From the NCBI GenBank assembly GCA_947625775.1, contig CANQPM010000024.1, positions 1 through 43,045 of the forward strand: a stretch of DNA of 43,045 nucleotides. The letters run 5' to 3'. Each line of letters starts with the position of its first letter. Positions within the stretch are counted from its first letter, which is position 1. Positions 7,473 through 14,909 of this stretch are shown here, piece by piece. This stretch comes from an uncultured Lachnospiraceae bacterium. Its GTDB lineage: Bacteria; Bacillota; Clostridia; Lachnospirales; Lachnospiraceae. The position numbers and the translations under genes were made by a program. The notes beneath the pieces are model-generated. The model had not been told where the DNA came from. It was given only the letters and a program-made list of their open reading frames with translations, and did no database searches.

Positions 7473-7539
7473 TTTCAGATAAAAAGAGTTAATAAAAAGA
7501 GTTAATAGAATAAAATCCATTTAAATCGCAAGCGTTTTA

Positions 7540-7548
7540 TGCTAGAAT
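7540..7548 (+). promoter_or_regulatory. Extended -10 promoter for GNAT gene 7608
   Basis: TGC followed by TAGAAT (7543-7548) lies 59 bases before the ATG at 7608. The -35 region is not clear. Just upstream is a 15-base direct repeat containing AAAAAGAGTTAAT (from 7481). Confidence 0.45.
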
Positions 7549-7607
7549 AAAAAGAAATTTTTCGCTGTGGCTTTTGGCTATATGAAATTTTAAATGAGGA
7601 CGGGCAA

Positions 7608-8108
7608 ATGAAAATTATATATAGAAAAGCCGAGATGACTGATATAGATGAAATTTTCCGTTTGGTTGAAGGTGCTGTCAGGCAAATGGAGAGATGTGGT
7701 ATCGAGCAATGGGACGAGATTTATCCTACTAAAGAGGATTTCATTGCAGATGTCAGAAAAAACGAATTGTATATAGGTGCGCTTCATAATGAAATTGCAG
7801 TTGTATATGCTTTAAACAAAGAATGTGACGCACAGTACCGAAATGGAGAGTGGCGGTACGGCGGTGAAGACTATTGTGTAATCAACAGATTATGCGTTGT
7901 GCCAGCTTATCAGAACAGGGGCATTGCGCGGACGACGCTGCAATATATTGAAAACCAGTTAAAATGCCGCGGTATAAAGGCTGTTAGGTTAGATGTATTT
8001 TCCCAAAATCCATATGCACTGAAACTGTATACTGACAGTGGATATTCTAAAGTCGGTATTGCCGATTGGAGAAAGGGCAGGTTTTTTCTGATGGAAAAAT
8101 TGATATAA
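7608..8108 (+). CDS. GNAT-family N-acetyltransferase
   Basis: 166-residue single-domain GNAT acetyltransferase. It starts with the classic IIYRKAEMTDIDEIFRLV (3-20), has the acetyl-CoA loop in INRLCVVPAYQNRGIARTTL (about 90-109, core QNRGIA) and the terminal ALKLYTDSGYSKVG (about 143-156). The closest general group is the RimI-like or GNAT family of unknown substrate seen in Clostridia. The start is ATG 7608 with GAGGA 11 bases upstream. Single gene under its own promoter; the following ATPase gene has a separate promoter. Confidence 0.85.
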   Translation: MKIIYRKAEMTDIDEIFRLVEGAVRQMERCGIEQWDEIYPTKEDFIADVRKNELYIGALHNEIAVVYALNKECDAQYRNGEWRYGGEDYCVINRLCVVPAYQNRGIARTTLQYIENQLKCRGIKAVRLDVFSQNPYALKLYTDSGYSKVGIADWRKGRFFLMEKLI

Positions 8109-8120
8109 GGAATGAAAGTC

Positions 8121-8173
8121 TTTACTGCCAGACGGCAAGATGATATAATTACACAAAACAGGTCATTTGACCT
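8121..8173 (+). promoter_or_regulatory. Promoter and palindromic operator for the DUF4143 ATPase
   Basis: TTTACT (8121-8126) and TATAAT (8144-8149) are 17 bases apart. About 10 bases after the -10 box, where transcription should start, AGGTCA (8160-8165) and TGACCT (8168-8173) form a perfect inverted repeat with a 2-base centre. This is a typical place for a repressor site; the repressor is unknown. Confidence 0.6.
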
Positions 8174-8192
8174 AAAATAAGGAATGAAGCGT

Positions 8193-9446
8193 ATGGAAAT
8201 ATCAAGAAATTTTTATTTGGAACAAATAAGAGAGAGAGAAAAAAACGGCTTTGTCAAAGTAATAACGGGCGTAAGGAGAAGCGGTAAATCATATCTTTTG
8301 TTTAAAATATTTAAAAGGGATTTGATTGATAGAGGGATTTTGGAAAACCATATCATATCGATTGCTCTGGACAATATCGAAAATAAATGGCTTCGAGAAC
8401 CGCTAGTGTTGTATAAGAATATTAAAGAGCAGATAAAAGACGATGGACAATATTATGTGATGCTGGACGAAATCCAACTTGTACCGGATTTTTCAGAGGT
8501 ATTAAATTCCCTGCTTCAAATGGAAAATCTGGATGTATATGCAACAGGAAGCAATTCAAAATTTTTGTCCTCGGATATTCTTACGGAATTCAGGGGACGT
8601 GGTGATGAAATAAGAGTATATCCATTATCCTTTGAAGAATATGTATCGGCGTTTAATGGAACGCAGGACGAGGCGTTTAATGAATATATGACATACGGAG
8701 GTCTGCCTCAAATTTTATCATTTAATACAGATGAGCGGAAAGCAAAGTACCTGACGGATTTGTTTAAGGAAACTTATTTAAAAGATTTGATTGAGCATAA
8801 CGGAATAGCTAACACGGAAGAATTGGAGGATTTGGTAAATATCCTTGCATCGTCAGTCGGCTCGCTCACTAATTCGACTAAATTAGAGAAAACATTTCAT
8901 TCTGTTGCGCAGAGCAGTATAACAAACAAGACAATCAAAAAGTACATTGACTATCTTCAGGATGCTTTTCTTGTGGATATCGCAAACCGCTATGACATAA
9001 AGGGGAAAAAATATATTGGTACACCAGTAAAGATTTATTTTGTCGATATCGGACTGCGCAATGCGCGACTTGGCTTCAGACAAATCGAAGAAACTCATTT
9101 GATGGAAAATATAATTTACAATGAGCTGAAAAGGCGCGGATATACGGTTGATGTGGGACTTGTCGAGGTAAGAGAGACTGACAGCGCAGGAAAACGGCTG
9201 AGAAAACAGCTGGAGGTTGACTTTATAGCATATAGAGGAAATAACAAGTATTATATTCAGTCGGCATTTGCGCTTCCTGATGATGAGAAGAAAGCACAGG
9301 AAGAAAAGCCGCTGCTTTCTATAGGAGATTCGTTCAAGAAAATTGTGGTGGTTGGAAATAACATTAAGCTGAAAAGAGATAATGCTGGCATTACTACAAT
9401 GGGAATAAGGCAGTTTTTGCTGGACCAGCATAGTCTTGATTTATAA
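8193..9446 (+). CDS. AAA ATPase with DUF4143 nuclease-like C-terminus
   Basis: 417-residue P-loop ATPase of the AAA/DUF4143 group. Walker A is GVRRSGKS (26-33), Walker B VMLDEIQ (89-95), and a sensor region ATGSNSKFLS follows. The C-terminal domain has LEVDFIAYRGNNKYYIQSAF (near residues 344-363), the D and E/Q-x-K-like pattern of a PD-(D/E)XK fold, although the last acidic/lysine pair is weak, so nuclease activity is doubtful. These proteins are very common, often multi-copy in gut Clostridia, and no function is established. The start is ATG 8193, with AAGGA at 9 bases; ATG 8184 is too close to that site. It is a single gene with its own promoter and a perfect palindrome near the transcript start. 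Confidence 0.8.
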   Translation: MEISRNFYLEQIREREKNGFVKVITGVRRSGKSYLLFKIFKRDLIDRGILENHIISIALDNIENKWLREPLVLYKNIKEQIKDDGQYYVMLDEIQLVPDFSEVLNSLLQMENLDVYATGSNSKFLSSDILTEFRGRGDEIRVYPLSFEEYVSAFNGTQDEAFNEYMTYGGLPQILSFNTDERKAKYLTDLFKETYLKDLIEHNGIANTEELEDLVNILASSVGSLTNSTKLEKTFHSVAQSSITNKTIKKYIDYLQDAFLVDIANRYDIKGKKYIGTPVKIYFVDIGLRNARLGFRQIEETHLMENIIYNELKRRGYTVDVGLVEVRETDSAGKRLRKQLEVDFIAYRGNNKYYIQSAFALPDDEKKAQEEKPLLSIGDSFKKIVVVGNNIKLKRDNAGITTMGIRQFLLDQHSLDL

Positions 9447-9593
9447 ATGGAGCTGTGATAGCAGGTGGTCAAAAATTAACTGATAGTAAAAAATAATTCC
9501 TGCCATTTAACTTACATTCAATAGATTTTCGAGCTTCAATCAGTTATACTATACCTGACATCAATTCGGAAATTGTGTAGGAGGTAGCTGAAC

Positions 9594-10634
9594 ATGGCAA
9601 TAGGAGATGTTATCAAAAAATACAGAAAAAATAAAGGTATGACACAAGAGGAGATGGCTGTCTGCCTTGGCGTGACCGCCCCCGCTGTAAACAAATGGGA
9701 AAAAGGCAATACGTTGCCTGATGTAGCTTTGCTTGCCCCTATTGCGCGGTTGCTTGGCATTACCACAGACGAGCTTTTGTCCTTTAAAGATGAGCTTATA
9801 GACGAAGAAATCAGCCAATATCTGTTGAATATTCAAAAAGACTTGTCGAGCAAAAGCTTTCAAGATGTATTTTTTTCTGTAAAGGAAAAAATTGAAGAAT
9901 ACCCTAATTGTGAAAAGCTGATTTGGCAGGCGGCAGTAATTCTGGACGCCAGTCGATTGACAATAGAACTCCCAAATAAAGACGATTATGATAGTGCGAT
10001 ATTTGGCTGGTATGAGAGGTGCTTATTGTCAGCAGACGAAAGGATTCGCAATCAAGCGGCGGAATCGCTGTTCAATGCGTTTGTCCGAAAAAATGACTAT
10101 GAAAAAGCGGCTCAATATTTGGATTATTTTTCATGGGAAAATCCAGAACGCAGACGCAAGGAAGCGCTTGTGAACAGTAAAACGGGAAAACGAGCCAAAG
10201 CCTATCGCGCATATGAGGAATTGATTTTCAGCGGATATCAGCATATGCAGATAGTATTAAATGATTTGTGTGTCCTTTATATGGAAGATAATAATCACGA
10301 AATGGCGAAAAAACTGGTCGAAGTTTCCTCCTGTGCGGCATCTGTATTTGAAATGGGCAAATACAATGAAGTCTGCTGCGGGCTAAATGTTGCGGCATGG
10401 GAAAAGAATATCGAATGGACAGTGCAGCTTATGAAAGAAATTTTGGATAGTATTGAAACGGTAGGCGATTTTGCAAAATCCAAAATTTATCAGCATATGG
10501 CGCTAAAAACTGTTGACTCTGATTTTTCAGACGGATTAAAACAGAAGATTTTAAAAGCGCTTAGAGATGATGAAGCGTTTGATTATATGCGGGGAAATGA
10601 AGAATGGGAAAAAATCAAAAGCGGCGTTTATTAA
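9594..10634 (+). CDS. XRE-family regulator with TPR-like C-terminal domain
   Basis: 346-residue DNA-binding protein. The first 60 residues are an XRE/Cro helix-turn-helix (IKKYRKNKGMTQEEMAVCLG, then VTAPAVNKWEKGNTLPD), and the remaining 280 residues are helical and TPR-like, with repeated YEKAAQYLDYF-type helices. This build resembles regulators that sense peptides or partner proteins through the TPR part (Rgg/PlcR-like in shape, not clearly in sequence). The start is ATG 9594, with AGGAGG about 9 bases upstream. A TATACT -10-like box is at 9545-9550 without a clear -35. Its neighbours are ATPase-nuclease fusion genes, which give no direct clue to its target. Confidence 0.82.
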   Translation: MAIGDVIKKYRKNKGMTQEEMAVCLGVTAPAVNKWEKGNTLPDVALLAPIARLLGITTDELLSFKDELIDEEISQYLLNIQKDLSSKSFQDVFFSVKEKIEEYPNCEKLIWQAAVILDASRLTIELPNKDDYDSAIFGWYERCLLSADERIRNQAAESLFNAFVRKNDYEKAAQYLDYFSWENPERRRKEALVNSKTGKRAKAYRAYEELIFSGYQHMQIVLNDLCVLYMEDNNHEMAKKLVEVSSCAASVFEMGKYNEVCCGLNVAAWEKNIEWTVQLMKEILDSIETVGDFAKSKIYQHMALKTVDSDFSDGLKQKILKALRDDEAFDYMRGNEEWEKIKSGVY

Positions 10635-10715
10635 CAGGTAAAAGGGAGTTCTGAGACCTAATTGCGGTTTTGCAATCAAAATGTGTGAAATTTATTTAAA
10701 TTATACGCGGTATAT

Positions 10716-10723
10716 GCTAAAAT
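10716..10723 (+). promoter_or_regulatory. Extended -10 promoter for AAA-ATPase gene 10770
   Basis: TGC followed by TAAAAT (10718-10723) precedes the AGGAGG ribosome site and ATG at 10770 by about 45 bases. No clear -35 box is visible. Confidence 0.4.
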
Positions 10724-10769
10724 GGTTTAAAAATAACCGAAAGTTATGCAGCATATACAGGAGGCAGAT

Positions 10770-12464
10770 ATGGCAAGGACAGTAGGCATAGGAATACAGG
10801 ATTTTGAGACAATTATATCAAACAATTACTTTTATATAGATAAGACGGATTTTATCAAGGATTGGTGGGAGAGCGGCGACAGCGTGACGCTTATAACACG
10901 CCCGCGTCGTTTCGGGAAAACAATCACTATGAGCATGGTGGAGAGATTTTTCTCCGTGAATTATGCGGGGAAAGGCAGTATTTTTGAGGGGCTGAACATT
11001 TGGAATGATGAGAAATATCGCAAGCTGCAGGGGACTTATCCTGTAATAAGTCTAAGTTTTGCTGACATAAAGGAAAGAACCTATAAAGCCGCAAAGGAAA
11101 AAGTCTGTTGGATTATTGTCAATCTTTATATGCAGTATTCATTTATAAGAAACAGTGATACGATGTCACAAGCGGATATGGATTTTTTTGATATGGTATC
11201 ATTTGATATGAGTGATACAACTGCCATTATGGCGATTTGCCGATTATCTGATTTTCTGGCGCGTTACTATGGCAAAAAGGTAATAATCCTTATAGATGAA
11301 TATGACACGCCGATGCAGGAAGCATATGCTGCTGGATATGGAAATGAATTTGTCGTTTTTATGCGAAATTTGTATAATGCAGCATTTAAGACAAACCCGT
11401 GGCTTGAGCGCGGGATTATGATAGGGATTACAAGGGTTAGTAAGGAGTCGATTTTTTCCGATTTGAATAATTTGGAGATTGTAACGACTATTTCTGACAA
11501 ATATGCCGATATGTTTGGCTTCACCGAACAGGAAGTTTTTAGTGCGATGGACGAGTTTGGGCTTATGGACAAGGACACGGTTAAATGGTGGTATGATGGG
11601 TTCACGTTCGGCAGAAAAACAGATATATATAATCCATGGTCGATATTGAATTATTTAGCTTCCAAAAAATTTGCGCCTTACTGGGCAGACACCAGTTCAA
11701 ACAGCCTTATAAACAAACAGGTACGCGAGTCGGGCGCGGGTACGAAGAAGCTTTTTGAAGTCCTGCTTGGAGGTGGTTCTATACTGACAGACATAGATGA
11801 GCAGCTTGTCTACAACCAGCTTGACGGCAGCCCCGAAACGTTGTGGAGCCTTATGCTTGCGTCGGGATATCTGCGTGTTAAGAGTTATAAAGGCTATGGC
11901 AACATTGGCGAGGACGAAAATCAGGAGTATGAGCTGGCGCTGACAAACCATGAAGTCACAATTATGTTTGAAAAAATGATACGAGGGTGGTTCAGGCAGG
12001 CGTCAGGCTACGGGGAGTTTGTGGAGGCGCTGCTGCTTGGGGATATTGACGCGATGAACGAATACATGAACAGAGTATCGGAGGAAATATTCAGCAGCTT
12101 TGATACAGGCGGTCGCAGCTCTGAACGCACTGAACCAGAGCGCTTTTACCACGGCTTTGTATTAGGGCTTATAGTGGAGCTGAAGGACAGGTACGTGATA
12201 ACTTCAAACCGAGAGAGCGGCTTTGGCAGATATGACGTGATGCTGAAACCAAAAAATATGCAGGACGACGCTATCATAATAGAATTTAAAGTCTTTAACA
12301 CGCGCAGGGACAAGACGCTGGATGATACCCTAAAGGCTGCGTTAAGCCAGATAGAGGAAAAAGGATATGCTGCAGGATTGGCAGCGGAAGGCATACCCGA
12401 CGAAAAAATACGCAAGTACGGTTTTGCATTTAAAGGTAAGGAAGTTCTGATAGACGAGGGATAA
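10770..12464 (+). CDS. AAA-ATPase-like protein with PD-(D/E)XK nuclease domain
   Basis: 564-residue fusion of an AAA-ATPase-like domain and a C-terminal PD-(D/E)XK nuclease-like domain, a family widespread and multi-copy in gut anaerobes. The N-terminus shows the signature VGIGIQDFETI then YFYIDKTDFI, a P-loop variant RPRRFGKT (44-51), and Walker B IILIDEYD (172-179). The C-terminal domain has YD at 488-489 and EFK at 505-507, the acidic and E-x-K residues of the nuclease fold, so catalysis is plausible. The role is unproven; suggestions in the family include defence or mobile-element functions. The start is ATG 10770 with a full AGGAGG at 8 bases; an upstream ATG at 10746 lacks a ribosome site. 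Confidence 0.85.
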   Translation: MARTVGIGIQDFETIISNNYFYIDKTDFIKDWWESGDSVTLITRPRRFGKTITMSMVERFFSVNYAGKGSIFEGLNIWNDEKYRKLQGTYPVISLSFADIKERTYKAAKEKVCWIIVNLYMQYSFIRNSDTMSQADMDFFDMVSFDMSDTTAIMAICRLSDFLARYYGKKVIILIDEYDTPMQEAYAAGYGNEFVVFMRNLYNAAFKTNPWLERGIMIGITRVSKESIFSDLNNLEIVTTISDKYADMFGFTEQEVFSAMDEFGLMDKDTVKWWYDGFTFGRKTDIYNPWSILNYLASKKFAPYWADTSSNSLINKQVRESGAGTKKLFEVLLGGGSILTDIDEQLVYNQLDGSPETLWSLMLASGYLRVKSYKGYGNIGEDENQEYELALTNHEVTIMFEKMIRGWFRQASGYGEFVEALLLGDIDAMNEYMNRVSEEIFSSFDTGGRSSERTEPERFYHGFVLGLIVELKDRYVITSNRESGFGRYDVMLKPKNMQDDAIIIEFKVFNTRRDKTLDDTLKAALSQIEEKGYAAGLAAEGIPDEKIRKYGFAFKGKEVLIDEG

Positions 12465-12525
12465 TGTAATCGCCTACTCTTAACCTCAATAGATCATCAT
12501 GCCCTTTTGATTATAATTTGATACA

Positions 12526-12741
12526 TCAACTAATTCCCCACTCTGTCATACACTCTTCCAATGTATATGTTTTGTCTTTTTCGGGATCAGGGTCATTTTT
12601 GTAATTTTCCAACATCTTTTCGCAAAATATATCATCTGCTTCCTCATCTGCCGTTATTCCTTGGACATATGCTAATACGTAACCCATTTTATAATCCGGT
12701 ATGTTATCCGGCAATCTAATAACCTTTTCTTTGTTACTCAT
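12526..12741 (-). CDS. Small acidic protein, possibly an orphan antitoxin
   Basis: A 71-residue acidic protein I do not recognise with confidence. It starts MSNKEKVIRLPDNIPDYKMG and ends EECMTEWGIS. Size, charge and a short basic start fit small antitoxins of Clostridia, but there is no toxin beside it: the plus-strand neighbour is the AAA ATPase and the next gene is a broken regulator. The ATG at 12741 is preceded on the minus strand by an AGAGATGATGG stretch that can serve as ribosome site. An inverted repeat with CCTAA/TTAGG lies about 45 bases upstream and could be its operator. Confidence 0.6.
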   Translation of the reverse strand: MSNKEKVIRLPDNIPDYKMGYVLAYVQGITADEEADDIFCEKMLENYKNDPDPEKDKTYTLEECMTEWGIS

Positions 12742-12780
12742 ATTCCATCATCTCTTTCTATTCTATGAATACTACATATT

Positions 12781-12798
12781 CCTAAACTTAGTGTTAGG
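12781..12798. promoter_or_regulatory. Inverted repeat upstream of the small minus-strand gene
   Basis: CCTAA (12781-12785) and TTAGG (12794-12798) flank an 8-base centre, about 40 bases before the minus-strand start at 12741. The placement fits an operator, but the arms are short. Confidence 0.3.
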
Positions 12799-12890
12799 GA
12801 ATTAAATATAATACCTGCGGGCAGCCGTGGAAAATAAAAAATTTCCTACACAGCACAACTACCAGTTGATATAATGCAAAAGTGCCCCTG

Positions 12891-12919
12891 TTGAACACAA
12901 TCGCGATTTGAGTTACAAT
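12891..12919 (+). promoter_or_regulatory. Promoter of the decayed XRE gene and transglutaminase-like gene
   Basis: TTGAAC (12891-12896) and TACAAT (12914-12919) are 17 bases apart and point at the broken XRE start at 12952. The transglutaminase-like gene at 13161 has no other obvious promoter, so it may now use this one. Confidence 0.55.
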
Positions 12920-12951
12920 AAAACCATCAAAACGAAAGGACGGTGTTTTAA

Positions 12952-13120
12952 ATGCCGAGCATGTTAAGTGAACGAATTGCCGCTCTGCGGAAAGAGCGGG
13001 GACTTACCGCTGAATCAGTTCTGCCGCCTGATTTTGTCTTCCTTTAAATTTTTCCGAGAAGATGGTATCAAAATCCCGAAGATGAATTATTTGGGAACCT
13101 GTCACCCCGGCAATGACACA
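12952..13120 (+). pseudogene. Decayed XRE-family regulator
   Basis: From ATG 12952, with AAGGACGG as ribosome site, the frame reads MPSMLSERIAALRKERGLTA, the first helices of an XRE helix-turn-helix, then runs off the family pattern and stops at TAA 13045-13047 after 31 codons. Shortly after, another frame reads PEDELFGNLSPRQ and stops at about 13120, which resembles the end of the same kind of domain (the DELFG motif). Together these suggest an XRE gene that lost its middle by deletion and frame change. Its intact promoter and start now lead into the transglutaminase-like gene. Confidence 0.6.
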
Positions 13121-13160
13121 GGCGATGTGTCACATCATTCAAGAAAAGGAGAATAAATTT

Positions 13161-14093
13161 ATGGCAAAAAACGAAAACGGAGTATTTCCATATAGTTATG
13201 TACTGGATATTTTCAGTGGAGAGCTTTTTAACGCTTTGACACTTGCCCAAGGCAATCCTCTGAAAATAGAATATATCTTTGACTGCCCTGAGTTTCAAAC
13301 GCTTCGGGAGCAATACCCCATTGAGAAAGTCGCGGGGAAGGGCGGAGACTTTGAGCGCGCGCTGCGGCTGTGCCGTTGGCTTGCGCCCCGGCTAAAGCAT
13401 CAGAGTGACTATGACAACCATGTACCCTGCAACTCACTGGCTTTATTGGATTACTGTTTTGAAAAGCCCGATGTTGGAATCAACTGTTTGAACAAAGCAA
13501 AGATATTAGCTGAGTGCTGCCTCTCTCTTGGCATCTACGCACGTCGGTGCAGCGGAATGCCCTGCTCCCCCTATGATGGGGATAACCATGTGGTCACGGA
13601 GATTTATGACCGAAAGCGCAAAAAATGGATTGCCCTTGACCCCACTTACGGCGATTACTTTTCCGACGGCGTGAAGCCGCTTTCCTGCTTGGAGCTCAGG
13701 CAGGCTTTTGCAGATAGAATCCCAGTATCAGCCGTTCTCAATCGTCAAAATCCGGCACGCATCGATGAACTGCAAAAAAGGAATGCAGGTATTAACTGGT
13801 ATTACGCTAAAAATTCCTATTATTTCTGTTTTGATTCGGTGTCCACATTTGGTCTGCCGGAAGGGGATGAGGGCATATATGTAGTACCGGAAGGGTTTGA
13901 CCTGCGGCGGGAGAGGATCAAGAACCTTGAATTTCGTAAAACACAGTATGGCATGGATGTGGAAAAGCAGCTTACAAAGACCAAGGAGCGGATATTTCCT
14001 GTCGCTTCGGAAAATATGTGGGATAGCCCTGTTTATTCACAACAAAACAAGGTATCATTCACAACATGCACAATGAAATCCGAAAATATATGA
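13161..14093 (+). CDS. Transglutaminase-like superfamily protein
   Basis: 310-residue protein with the cysteine-protease-like transglutaminase fold. The likely catalytic triad is visible in order: C109 in GINCLNKAKIL (107-117), H143 in DNHVVTEIY (141-149), and D160 in ALDPTYGD (158-165). There is no signal peptide or membrane segment, so it is probably cytoplasmic. Members act as peptidases or acyl transferases, but this one's substrate is unknown. The start is ATG 13161 with AAAGGAG 9 bases upstream. The last about 20 codons overlap a direct repeat that seems to regulate the next gene, the LytTR regulator at 14139, so the 3' end may be under a double constraint or be a newly acquired end. 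Confidence 0.75.
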   Translation: MAKNENGVFPYSYVLDIFSGELFNALTLAQGNPLKIEYIFDCPEFQTLREQYPIEKVAGKGGDFERALRLCRWLAPRLKHQSDYDNHVPCNSLALLDYCFEKPDVGINCLNKAKILAECCLSLGIYARRCSGMPCSPYDGDNHVVTEIYDRKRKKWIALDPTYGDYFSDGVKPLSCLELRQAFADRIPVSAVLNRQNPARIDELQKRNAGINWYYAKNSYYFCFDSVSTFGLPEGDEGIYVVPEGFDLRRERIKNLEFRKTQYGMDVEKQLTKTKERIFPVASENMWDSPVYSQQNKVSFTTCTMKSENI

Positions 14094-14099
14094 TATAAT
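14036..14099 (+). promoter_or_regulatory. Direct repeats and promoter before LytTR regulator 14139
   Basis: TTCACAACA occurs at 14036-14044 and 14058-14066, a 22-base period, inside the end of the transglutaminase-like gene. TATAAT follows at 14094-14099, 40 bases before the ATG. The same word is paired again at 16263-16292. Two direct repeats about two helix turns apart are the usual binding pattern of LytTR regulators such as AgrA and ComE, so autoregulation is inferred. Confidence 0.6.
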
Positions 14100-14138
14100 C
14101 AAATATTAAGGAAACTACAGCAGGAGGACAATGCATAT

Positions 14139-14909
14139 ATGGATCACAATTTCACCAAGAGCGCTTCGGTCAAACTGATAAGCAATGATACCGTCTACAT
14201 AGCGGTTTGCGACGACGAGCAGATTATGTGTGATATGCTTGAGGAAAAAATAAAAGCTGCATTGCCCAACGCAGTGGTACGCAAATTTTCTTCAGGAAAT
14301 GAGCGGCTGAACAGTGCATTTCATATGGATATCCTGTTCTTAGACATACAGATGCCGGGAATCGACGGAATGGAAACGGCAAGGGCTTTGCGGGGACAGC
14401 ATAACAGCACGCTCATTATATTTGTCACGGCGATTGAAGAATATGTTTTTCAGGCATTTGACGTCGATGCGCTTCATTACCTTGTCAAACCCTTTTCAGA
14501 TGATAAATTTCTTGACGTTTTGGAAAAAGCAGTAAAAAAGGTCGAGGGCAGAAAACTGGCGGAAGCTGATGAGGAAGAATATATTATGGTGCAGATGTCG
14601 GGAATCCATACAAAGCTTTCGCTGGCAAAGATAATATACGCTGAAGTGTTCAATAGAAAAATCGTTGTCCATATGGTGGACGGCGCGGTTGAGTATTATG
14701 GAAAAATTTCAGATTTGGAGAAAAAGGCGGGAGAAGATTTTTTCAGACCGTACAGGTCGTACCTGATACATTTTAAATATGTACAGAAATATGATGCCTC
14801 ATCTGTAGAAATGGGCATTGGAACAGTGCCGATTGCAAAGCCGAATTATTCGGATTTTGTGAAAAAATATTTGAAATACACTACAAAGAAAGGTATGGAA
14901 ATCAAATGA
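14139..14909 (+). CDS. LytTR-family response regulator
   Basis: 256-residue two-component regulator. The receiver domain (about 19-130) has the acidic pair D25/D26, the phospho-acceptor D69 in ILFLDIQMPGIDG, and the switch lysine in HYLVKPF. The LytTR DNA-binding domain (about 145-245) contains the family's FFRPYRSYLIHFKYV pattern. It would be phosphorylated by the GHKL kinase that follows, with which it overlaps by 4 bases (ATGA), then bind paired direct repeats. The start is ATG 14139 after a long leader with AGGAGGAC at 14120s; the first 15 residues are an unusual extension before the receiver. The candidate sites TTCACAACA lie before this gene and before the FlxA/DUF6033 operon. Confidence 0.92.
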   Translation: MDHNFTKSASVKLISNDTVYIAVCDDEQIMCDMLEEKIKAALPNAVVRKFSSGNERLNSAFHMDILFLDIQMPGIDGMETARALRGQHNSTLIIFVTAIEEYVFQAFDVDALHYLVKPFSDDKFLDVLEKAVKKVEGRKLAEADEEEYIMVQMSGIHTKLSLAKIIYAEVFNRKIVVHMVDGAVEYYGKISDLEKKAGEDFFRPYRSYLIHFKYVQKYDASSVEMGIGTVPIAKPNYSDFVKKYLKYTTKKGMEIK

